Assembly (NCBI GenBank): GCA_034189695.1
Contig: JAXHUA010000131.1
Span: forward strand, 1 to 5,176
Direction of reading: 5' to 3'
Source: JAXHUA01 sp034189695
Lineage (GTDB): Bacteria > Chloroflexota > Dehalococcoidia > E44-bin15
DNA: 5,176 bases
Part shown: positions 1 to 4,587 of the stretch, one piece after another
Numbering within the stretch: the stretch's first letter is position 1
How the letters are laid out: the number at the start of each line of letters is the position of its first letter
Made by a program: the position numbers and the translations under genes
The notes under the pieces: model-generated
The model's input: the letters and a program-made list of their open reading frames with translations, nothing else
Databases searched by the model: none
Told to the model about the DNA's origin: nothing

Positions 1-257
1 GCGATGGCTGCCGCCATGCTCCGCCGTCCGGAGCGACAGTACGTGATAATCGTTTTTCCTCGGTCCAACTCGGCATGGCGGGCCTCCACTTGGTTCAGCG
101 GAATCAGTGTAGCGCCGGGCAGGTGTCCCGAGCGGTACTCCTCAGGTTGTCGCACGTCGAGCAGGAGATAGCGGCCTTCTCTGTCGCCTTCCAGCGCCTG
201 TCTCACCTCGCCAGGGGCGAGAACGGGCACTTCGTCTATGGCACACTGCACCTTCAT
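1..257 (-). CDS. Rhodanese-like domain protein (C-terminal part beyond left edge)
   Basis: This gene is absent from simple closed-ORF lists because it runs off the left edge; 85 codons are visible. Rhodanese domains carry sulfane sulfur on a catalytic cysteine as a persulfide and pass it to acceptors such as cyanide or thiols. The sequence shows the family landmarks in order: a hydrophobic strand ending in the CH2A-like motif LLLDVR (residues 31-36) with Arg-36 and Glu-39/40 following, the GHLPGA turn (44-49), a strand TIITYC, and the active-site loop CRSGRRS (74-80) with Cys-74 as the predicted persulfide carrier. The ATG at 257 is preceded by AGGAGGG (264-270) at a 6-nt gap, which fixes the start. 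There is no signal peptide, so it is probably cytoplasmic. It is the last visible gene of the Rieske/hemerythrin group, 64 nt after the preceding stop. Whether it is a single-domain protein or continues into another domain cannot be seen. Family assignment is very secure; the substrate is unknown. Confidence 0.93.
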   Translation of the reverse strand, partial: MKVQCAIDEVPVLAPGEVRQALEGDREGRYLLLDVRQPEEYRSGHLPGATLIPLNQVEARHAELDRGKTIITYCRSGRRSMAAAI

Positions 258-293
258 GGGCATCCCTCCTCGGCTGTCAGGCAGTCCGCCTGG

Positions 294-317
294 GTCGGCA
301 AGCTTGTACGTGCCGAC
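294..317 (-). other. Intercistronic inverted repeat (7-bp stem)
   Basis: GTCGGCA (294-300) and TGCCGAC (311-317) are perfect inverted repeats with a 10-nt loop. They begin 4 nt after the stop codon of the upstream hemerythrin gene and end about 24 nt before the rhodanese ribosome-binding site. No T-run follows on either strand, so it does not look like an intrinsic terminator. An mRNA-stability or processing hairpin within the operon is the simplest reading. Confidence 0.45.
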
Positions 318-321
318 TGTG

Positions 322-816
322 CTAGTCGTCCTGCAACGCTTTCAGCATCATATCGAGGACGATATCCTCTCTTCTGGCGTGGTCGTCGATGAGGTGACAG
401 ATGTGGTCGATTGAGCGTTGAATCCGCAATTCGTGCGTCAGCAGTTCTTCGCGCTCCAGTTGCTCAAGCTCCATCGCGGCTGCCGCCGCGTGAGCTTCAT
501 CGAGAGCCTCGATGATTCTCCGATGGTCCAGGATGAGGGCTCTCGCGAGCAGTTCCCCCAGGAGCGTGAACAGGAAAGCCTCTTCGGTAGCGAAGTGGTT
601 GTTGAGACCATCGGCAACGAAGCGCAACGTTTGTTGCAGTCGCGTTCTTCTATCGGCTGAGGCTTCGGGTCGGCCCGGAATCCACTCGTTGCGTGCCTCC
701 CGCAGGAGGCGCCCGGCCTCCTCATCGCTGATCGTGTCTCCAGCCAGTCTCACGTGTGCTCTCGTGACGTGATGCTCGCTGATGACACTACTGATAAGGG
801 CGACGTTGTGCTCCAT
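322..816 (-). CDS. Hemerythrin-like (HHE) domain protein, copy A
   Basis: This is a 164-residue all-helical protein of the hemerythrin/HHE cation-binding family, which usually holds a non-heme di-iron centre and senses or handles O2, NO or iron. Candidate ligands are spaced as in the four-helix bundle: EH at 14-15, HFATEE at 74-79 (His-74, Glu-78), DH at 97-98, and DHARRE at 145-150 (His-146, Glu-150). The third-helix HxxxH pair of classical O2-carrying hemerythrins is missing: Ile-101 and Ile-102 occupy the +3 and +4 positions. His-21 is a further conserved candidate. A charged helix rich in LE and RE (116-137) precedes the last motif. The reading frame stays open up to an ATG at 999, but the start at 816 is chosen because it has GGAGG at 825-829 and gives exactly the length of the neighbouring paralogue, to which it aligns without gaps. 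There is no signal peptide or membrane segment. The exact activity is not determined. Confidence 0.92.
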   Translation of the reverse strand: MEHNVALISSVISEHHVTRAHVRLAGDTISDEEAGRLLREARNEWIPGRPEASADRRTRLQQTLRFVADGLNNHFATEEAFLFTLLGELLARALILDHRRIIEALDEAHAAAAAMELEQLEREELLTHELRIQRSIDHICHLIDDHARREDIVLDMMLKALQDD

Positions 817-824
817 AGTCCACC

Positions 825-829
825 CCTCC
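825..829 (-). promoter_or_regulatory. Ribosome-binding site fixing the copy A hemerythrin start
   Basis: The minus strand reads GGAGG, followed by 8 nt and then ATG at 816. No comparable site stands before the upstream in-frame ATG at 999. This supports the shorter 164-residue protein. Confidence 0.7.
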
Positions 830-838
830 ACTTGAACT

Positions 839-868
839 GGCAGCCGCCACTCTGTTCGAATGGCTGCC
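839..868 (-). other. Leader hairpin 2, just upstream of the hemerythrin copy A ribosome-binding site
   Basis: GGCAGCC (839-845) and GGCTGCC (862-868) form a perfect 7-bp stem around a 16-nt loop. In the minus-strand transcript the stem ends about 9 nt before the GGAGG ribosome-binding site. It could influence access to the start site. No T-run follows, so a terminator is unlikely. Confidence 0.4.
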
Positions 869-879
869 TGGCTGTGCGG

Positions 880-916
880 GAGATGCGGCCTTCTCCACAT
901 CCACGGGCCGCGTCTC
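880..916 (-). other. Leader hairpin 1 in the hemerythrin intergenic spacer
   Basis: Positions 880-890 (GAGATGCGGCC) and 906-916 (GGCCGCGTCTC) are inverted repeats around a 15-nt loop. In the minus-strand RNA, 10 of 11 positions pair and one is a C-A mismatch; in a plus-strand RNA the odd pair would be G-U. The core GCGGCC/GGCCGC is perfect. It lies in the middle of the 218-nt spacer between the two hemerythrin genes, upstream of a second hairpin. This spacer (817-1034) contains no credible gene and no good sigma70 promoter that I can see. Confidence 0.5.
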
Positions 917-1034
917 ACGATACAGGCTATCTCGCTGCAACCACACTTGGGACCATGTCTATGAAGCAACACCCCCTCTAAGAGCCGGGTGGCCCACACA
1001 TGGACACCTGACTGGCCGAGTCATGCGCAATCCG

Positions 1035-1529
1035 CTATTCCTCTCGCAGCCCCCGTTCGAGTAGGGACAGAAGCGCTTCTTCCCTGGCTGCGTGGTCCGC
1101 GATGAGTTGCGAGAGGTTGTCGATCATCTGCTGCATCTGCGACTCCCGTGAGAGCAATTGCTCCCGTTCCAGCCCTTCGAGCTCTGCGGTGGCCACTACT
1201 GACATCGCTTCGTTCACTGCGTCCATTATCTGGCTGTGCTCTCGCGCCAGCCCTCGCATGAACACCTCACCCAGAAGCGGGGGCAGCAGGCTTTCCTCCA
1301 ACTCGAAGTGGTTGGTCAGGCCCTCATCGAGGGACTTCAGCATCTGCCCCAGCGTCTTCTGCTTCTCCGCGACTATGTCACTCCGGCCGGGGATCCAGTC
1401 GCTGCGTGTTCTCCTCAGGCTGGCGAGGGCTTCTTCATCGCTGACTGATTCGCCCACCAGCTTCACGTGGTCCCTGATGGTGTCGTGTTCAGCCCTGATT
1501 CTGTCTATGACAGTCAGGCTGTCTTCCAT
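1035..1529 (-). CDS. Hemerythrin-like (HHE) domain protein, copy B
   Basis: This is a 164-residue hemerythrin-family protein with the same layout as the downstream copy: EH at 14-15, HFELEE at 74-79 (His-74, Glu-78), EH at 97-98 and DHAARE at 145-150 (His-146, Glu-150). These are the likely ligands of a non-heme di-iron site. As in copy A, residues 101-102 (Ile-Met) replace the second helix-3 histidine of classical hemerythrin. By hand count about 69 of 164 residues match copy A without a gap, including SDEEA (30-34) and WIPGR (45-49) in the segment joining the first two ligand helices. The ATG at 1529 has AGGGGAG at 1536-1542 with a 6-nt gap. It starts 28 nt after the Rieske stop, so the two are almost certainly co-transcribed. 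It has no signal peptide or membrane segment and should be cytoplasmic. O2, NO or iron sensing, or di-iron peroxide chemistry, are all possible; the sequence does not decide among them. Confidence 0.92.
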   Translation of the reverse strand: MEDSLTVIDRIRAEHDTIRDHVKLVGESVSDEEALASLRRTRSDWIPGRSDIVAEKQKTLGQMLKSLDEGLTNHFELEESLLPPLLGEVFMRGLAREHSQIMDAVNEAMSVVATAELEGLEREQLLSRESQMQQMIDNLSQLIADHAAREEALLSLLERGLREE

Positions 1530-1557
1530 ACTCCACTCCCCTGGTGTCGGCTTGATG

Positions 1558-1909
1558 TTAGAGTTTTACCAGAATCCGGTGGCCGTCCAGCCTCACTTGA
1601 CAGGTGTCGATCGGTCTCGATGGCCTCACAACCTTGCTGAGCGCCGATACCACACGGCTCGTCTTGAGCCAGCGGACCACGCTACCGTCCCGCAGGTCAA
1701 ACTGCGAGCCGTGTCGTGGGCACGTGACGATGGTCCCTTTCAGCGTGCCGTTGGACAGGCGCCCTCCCATGTGGGGGGCAGCGGCTCGCGATGGCGAAGT
1801 ACGAATCGCCTGCTCGGGCCAGCAGCAACTCAACCCCCTCAACTGCAATCTCCCTCATGCTGCCGTCGGCGATTTCGGCGGTGCTACCGACTTCAACCCA
1901 TCTTCCCAT
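1558..1909 (-). pseudogene. Small Rieske [2Fe-2S] protein gene, frameshifted in a C6 run
   Basis: Two overlapping frames join into one normal 116-residue Rieske protein if a single C is removed from the C6 run (G6 on the + strand, 1773-1778). The corrected protein has CPHMG (Cys-44, His-46) and CPRHGSQF (Cys-63, His-66), the CxH-x16-CxxH pattern that holds a Rieske cluster through two Cys and two His, and it ends in the usual beta-strand segment. Small soluble Rieske proteins donate electrons to oxygenases or other redox partners. The frame from ATG 1909 as given reads CPPHGRAP and stops at 1697 after 70 residues, losing the second ligand pair. The start is supported by AAGGGG (1919-1924) and a strong promoter at 1950-1977. 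It leads the hemerythrin/rhodanese group. The frameshift could be a sequencing or assembly error, a real lesion, or slippage: the codons CCC-C would allow a +1 slip that restores the frame exactly. Family identity is secure; functional state is open. Confidence 0.85.
1773..1778. repeat. G6/C6 homopolymer at the Rieske frameshift
   Basis: Six consecutive G on the + strand (C on the coding strand) fall inside the first cluster-binding motif of the Rieske gene. Five would give the in-frame CPHMG reading; six give CPPHG and a downstream stop. This is the only position where switching frame preserves the family motif. Confidence 0.85.
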
Positions 1910-1949
1910 CGGCGCGATCCCCTTGAGCCACGTTGCTCCCGCAGGGCGT

Positions 1950-1977
1950 ATATTATCGTGGTCAACTTTCCTGTCAA
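1950..1977 (-). promoter_or_regulatory. Sigma70-type promoter for the Rieske/hemerythrin/rhodanese operon
   Basis: The minus strand carries a perfect -35 box TTGACA (1972-1977), a 16-nt spacer and a -10-like TAATAT (1950-1955, 4 of 6 consensus bases). Transcription would begin near 1943, giving a leader of about 34 nt before the Rieske ATG. A second TTGAC lies 12 bp after the first within the spacer (1962-1966), so TTGAC is directly repeated about one helical turn apart and may be an activator or repressor site. Confidence 0.65.
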
Positions 1978-2084
1978 GCCTCAGACCTCAACATCACGGC
2001 ATCGTGTCGCCGCTGCACGGGTCCGCCTTCGAAGCGGTCGCGAGAAACGGAGTGTCGCTACGGGGAGTGCTGCGACGCCGCCGC

Positions 2085-2113
2085 GGCCAGTCGCCATCCT
2101 GGCGACATTGGCC
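2085..2113 (-). other. Strong 12-bp stem-loop in the intergenic region
   Basis: GTCGCCA (2090-2096) and TGGCGAC (2100-2106) form a perfect 7-bp stem around a 3-nt loop. Outside a 2-nt bulge (2107-2108), GGCCA (2085-2089) pairs with TGGCC (2109-2113) for five more base pairs. Neither strand has a T-run after it, so it does not look like an intrinsic terminator. It lies about 120 nt downstream of the promoter at 2237-2265 and would be part of that transcript. Confidence 0.6.
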
Positions 2114-2142
2114 AGGTCAATTGTCGGGAAGATGAGTCAGGC

Positions 2143-2156
2143 TTGTCGCGTGACAA
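2143..2156. promoter_or_regulatory. Operator-like palindrome TTGTC-N4-GACAA
   Basis: TTGTCGCGTGACAA is a 14-bp near-perfect palindrome (one imperfect central pair). A further TTGTC half-site occurs 22 bp away at 2121-2125. Dyads of this kind are typical of dimeric regulator sites. It lies roughly 75-85 bp downstream of the distal promoter start, not over a -35/-10 pair, so function is uncertain. Confidence 0.3.
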
Positions 2157-2236
2157 TGTTCGTGCCTGAGACGAGCAACCATCGGGAGCGGTGGTATTGG
2201 ACAGGTCCACGAAGCTCGGCTCAAACTGAGAGTAGT

Positions 2237-2265
2237 AGGATAGTGCTGCGGTCGCTGGATGTCAA
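2237..2265 (-). promoter_or_regulatory. Sigma70-type promoter inside the intergenic region
   Basis: The minus strand has a perfect -35 TTGACA (2260-2265), an ideal 17-nt spacer, and a -10-like TATCCT (2237-2242, 4 of 6 consensus bases). Transcription would start near 2230. No gene follows closely: the next start is the Rieske ATG, about 320 nt away. It is therefore either a distal operon promoter with a long structured leader or the promoter of a small RNA. Confidence 0.5.
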
Positions 2266-2344
2266 TCCATGGTGGCTGGTCGGCCGCCCGGCCTGCTGGG
2301 TGTTCCTGGCGAGGCTTGACCTGGCCTTGTGGTGAGCCTGCGGG

Positions 2345-2393
2345 CCCTGGCAGTGACACTATCCAGCGGGCAGGCGTTGAGCCGCTGGCAGGG
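2345..2393. other. Branched inverted repeat downstream of histidine kinase
   Basis: CCAGCGG (2363-2369) and CCGCTGG (2382-2388) form a 7-bp stem with a 12-nt loop. Directly outside it, CCCTG (2345-2349) pairs with CAGGG (2389-2393), leaving a 13-nt bulge that itself contains AGTG-A-CACT. No T-run follows on the minus strand. It may be part of the kinase 3' untranslated region. Confidence 0.35.
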
Positions 2394-2402
2394 ACGCGGG
2401 TT

Positions 2403-2427
2403 CAGGCCGGTGGAATACCCAGGCCTG
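2403..2427 (-). terminator. Terminator-like hairpin immediately after the histidine kinase stop
   Basis: CAGGCC (2403-2408) pairs with GGCCTG (2422-2427), and inside it GGT (2409-2411) pairs with ACC (2417-2419) around a 5-nt loop with a 2-nt bulge. The stem begins 1 nt after the kinase TAG. There is no T-run after it, so classical intrinsic termination is doubtful; it may end the transcript with help or protect its 3' end. Confidence 0.35.
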
Positions 2428-2428
2428 C

Positions 2429-4483
2429 CTACAGCAGTTTCGCACTGGCGTTGCCGCGGTCCAGCGGCAGGACTATTGTGACCGTGGTTCCCAGGCCGGG
2501 CCTGGAGTCGAGCTGGAAATGGCCGCCGAAGTCCGTCAGCCTCTCCCGTATGCTGAAGAGGCCGAAGCCGCTGGTTCGCCTTTCCATCTCAGTGGGGTAG
2601 AATCCTTCGCCGTCGTCCTGGACGCGGAGGCACAGCATGCCGTCGTTGCCCGAAAGGGACAGCCTGGCGATACTTGCATTGGCATGCTTGACCACATTCA
2701 TCATGAGTTCACGAGCTGCCCAGAAGAGGAAGCCGCGCGCGTCGTCTCCCAGCGGCTTCGTCTGTCCGTCATGCTCGAAATGGCAGGCGATTGAGTGATT
2801 CCTCTCAACCTGCTCGGCCAACCACTCGAGCGCCGCCTCGAGCCCCAGCTCGTAGAGCACAGGTGGGCTGAGAGCATACGTCACGGAACGGGTGTCCTCC
2901 ATTGCCTGGTCGACCATCTCACGTATTGTCTGGATTCTATCAACCAGCGTGGCTGAGGTATCCACCCTTCGCAACTCACCCAGTTTCATCTTGATGACAG
3001 CCAGGGATTGGGCGACCTGGTCGTGAACTGCGGACGCGATGCGCCGTCGCTCCCGCTCCTCGGCGACGGACAACTGAGAGGTCAGCGCCCTGAGCCGCTC
3101 CTGGAAGCGGAGATTGTCCAGGGCAACGCCCGCCTGGTTTCTGAAGGCATCAAGCGTTCTGAGGTCTTCGTGCAGATAGAAACCGTCTCTCTTTGGCCCC
3201 AGCATAAGGAAGCCGATCATTCCCTCGGCGCCGTAGAGCGCGAGGGCGACGGTGGCGTCCGCCATGTCGAGGGGTGTGGTGTCGACCGCTGTGGACGTGA
3301 GAGTTGTGTGCAGTTCCTGCATCTGCAAGGGGCCAAGGACGCCTTTTGAACGCTTCAACCTCATCACGATCGGGTGTCTATTGCGTAAGACGGCATTAGT
3401 TCGTCGTACCCCATCAGTGCCGACGGAGACGTCAAGCGCATACGTGTCGCTGCCGCGCTGGGCAAGCCAGAGCGAGGCTTTCTCTACTCGGAGACTCTCA
3501 GTAAGCAGAAGCAGCATTCTCTCCTTGAGAACCTTCGGCTGCTTGGGCTGCGTGAGAAGACGGCCGGCGTCTTCCGTCAGTTGAGCAGGGTCATAGTGGA
3601 TGTGCAGGATTCTGGCTCGTAGGGTCCGGTTGAGGGCGTCACCGAAACGGTAGTACACCCAGGAGATAGTGATCGCGGCAGCGGCTCCGCACGCCGCCAG
3701 CAGTACCCGGTTCGTCGACTGGGGAACGAAGGCAAGCAGCAGTATGATGCCGAGATAGGCGAGCAGAGCGCTGAGGAACGCAAGCGTATTGGTGGCCTTC
3801 TCCCGTGTGAGCACAACCATGCCCAGTAGCCTGTGCCGCAGGATGGCATAGGACAGCAGACCCGCGCTGGTGAGCTGGAACAACGTGTCCACCGGATAGC
3901 CGCTGAAAGGTGGGATTGTGTTCATCAGGACGCCGACGACGAGCATTGTGCTTGCGGCGAGGGTGTACTTGATGCGGCGTCTCTCCAGTTGGTCTCTTTC
4001 ATGCTTCAGAGAGACGGCAAGTAGCGTCATCGCCAGTGCACCGGCGACGGCCATGAAGAGGAACACCAGGCTGGCAACAGGACCGAAGTGGATGTGGACC
4101 ACGCCGTCCGCGAGGTACTGCACGTCCAGTATGCCACGGCGGCTTGCGAAGGCTAAGCCCACTACGATCGGGGCCAGCGAGTATGTCCCGACCACGATGG
4201 CTCTGGTCCGCCCTTTCCTGTAGGGGAAGACCGCAGCGAAATGGAGCATCGTGGCATAGATGAACGAACCGGCTGCCGCCAGTCCCCACATGGATGCTTC
4301 GGGATTGTGCAGGAGATTCGTATGGAGGGTAAACGAAAAGAATGCCGCCAGGCAGTTCGCAGCGAGGAAGGCACAGAGCACCCTTCTCGGTCCGGGCGTT
4401 ATGCCCGAGCGCTGCAGCACATAGATCAGGGCACCGTAGGCCAGGAAAGCGACGAGGGGGATGCCGGCGTGAACGGCTATCAA
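2429..4483 (-). CDS. Membrane-bound sensor histidine kinase (multi-TM, GAF, HisKA_3, HATPase)
   Basis: This is a 684-residue two-component sensor of the NarX/DesK/ComP class, which autophosphorylates a histidine and normally signals to a NarL/FixJ-type response regulator. Residues 1-280 hold about eight or nine hydrophobic membrane segments (around 5-24, 34-55, 65-87, 94-113, 133-158, 171-190, 198-217, 232-252, 260-280). Residues 300-460 look like a GAF domain, ending in the typical DLRTLDAFRNQAGVALDNL stretch. A signalling helix leads to the dimerisation domain with ERERRRIASAVHDQVAQSL (476-494): His-487 is the phospho-acceptor, and Asp-488 and Gln-492 form the HDxxxQ motif. The ATPase has N box ELMMNVVKHAN (Asn-596), DDGEGF (623-628) and GFGL (639-642). 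The start is TTG at 4483, overlapping the end of the GH3 tail frame by 4 nt and preceded by GGGAGG. No partner regulator is visible. The family is secure; the ligand is unknown. Confidence 0.95.
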   Translation of the reverse strand: MIAVHAGIPLVAFLAYGALIYVLQRSGITPGPRRVLCAFLAANCLAAFFSFTLHTNLLHNPEASMWGLAAAGSFIYATMLHFAAVFPYRKGRTRAIVVGTYSLAPIVVGLAFASRRGILDVQYLADGVVHIHFGPVASLVFLFMAVAGALAMTLLAVSLKHERDQLERRRIKYTLAASTMLVVGVLMNTIPPFSGYPVDTLFQLTSAGLLSYAILRHRLLGMVVLTREKATNTLAFLSALLAYLGIILLLAFVPQSTNRVLLAACGAAAAITISWVYYRFGDALNRTLRARILHIHYDPAQLTEDAGRLLTQPKQPKVLKERMLLLLTESLRVEKASLWLAQRGSDTYALDVSVGTDGVRRTNAVLRNRHPIVMRLKRSKGVLGPLQMQELHTTLTSTAVDTTPLDMADATVALALYGAEGMIGFLMLGPKRDGFYLHEDLRTLDAFRNQAGVALDNLRFQERLRALTSQLSVAEERERRRIASAVHDQVAQSLAVIKMKLGELRRVDTSATLVDRIQTIREMVDQAMEDTRSVTYALSPPVLYELGLEAALEWLAEQVERNHSIACHFEHDGQTKPLGDDARGFLFWAARELMMNVVKHANASIARLSLSGNDGMLCLRVQDDGEGFYPTEMERRTSGFGLFSIRERLTDFGGHFQLDSRPGLGTTVTIVLPLDRGNASAKLL

Positions 4484-4587
4484 ACAGCGCCCTCCCGTGT
4501 CTGTTGAGCGATCTCCAGGATTCTATTGACGGCTTCCTCCGGCGGCTGCATGTGCAGCTCCTTCATGTGGCCCGGGTCAGAGCCGGC
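4480..4587 (-). pseudogene. Displaced C-terminal tail of the GH3-family gene
   Basis: This frame continues the GH3 protein if one copy of the 8-bp repeat at 4580-4595 is removed: it reads GSDPGHMKELHMQPPEE and on to a TGA at 4480-4482. It looks like a natural helical C-terminus, and its stop overlaps the TTG of the histidine kinase, the coupling expected for an intact upstream gene. As given, the tail is out of frame with the rest. An ATG at 4564-4566 overlaps the premature TGA (4563-4565) and could restart a 28-residue peptide, but it has no ribosome-binding site. Confidence 0.7.
4491..4496 (-). promoter_or_regulatory. Ribosome-binding site supporting the TTG start of the histidine kinase
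   Basis: The minus strand reads GGGAGG, then 7 nt, then TTG at 4483. The next in-frame ATG would be at codon 65, inside the membrane region and cutting off two transmembrane segments. The site therefore decides the TTG start. Confidence 0.75.

Larger units (their letters stand above)
1978..2428. other. Non-coding intergenic region between histidine kinase and Rieske operon
   Basis: About 450 bp with no credible protein-coding gene on either strand: the open frames have no good ribosome-binding site and give arginine-, serine- and proline-rich translations without recognisable motifs. It does contain structured elements listed separately: two inverted-repeat clusters at the kinase end, a sigma70-type promoter at 2237-2265, a palindrome at 2143-2156 and a long hairpin at 2085-2113. 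I see no tRNA, CRISPR or insertion-sequence end. A long leader or a small RNA is the most likely content. Confidence 0.5.

Noticed and set aside
817..999. N-terminal extension of hemerythrin copy A to the ATG at 999
   Set aside because: It has no good ribosome-binding site, no similarity to the paralogue's start, and would code through the two hairpins; the start at 816 gives identical length to copy B.
1558..1848. Stand-alone 96-residue ORF covering the second half of the Rieske gene
   Set aside because: Its first 25 or so codons are the wrong frame of the Rieske N-terminus and there is no start signal; it is the displaced 3' part of the frameshifted gene.
1102..1926. Plus-strand open frame (274 codons) antisense to hemerythrin copy B and Rieske
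   Set aside because: The minus strand carries clear family motifs in both genes; the plus frame is low-complexity and Ser/Arg-rich.
1933..2169. Cysteine-rich 78-codon plus-strand ORF in the intergenic region
   Set aside because: It starts at a TTG with no ribosome-binding site, its cysteine spacing fits no family I know, and it overlaps the minus-strand promoter.
2282..2293. GGCCG-CC-CGGCC inverted repeat
   Set aside because: Only 5 bp in very GC-rich sequence with a 2-nt loop; expected by chance.
1604..2335. Long plus-strand open frame (243 codons) across the Rieske gene and intergenic region
   Set aside because: It is antisense to a recognisable Rieske gene, lacks a ribosome-binding site and gives an arginine/serine-rich translation with no motif; a by-product of GC-rich sequence.
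2117..2359. 80-codon minus-strand ORF between kinase and Rieske operon
   Set aside because: Proline/arginine-rich with no motif and no ribosome-binding site, and the 2237-2265 promoter lies within it.
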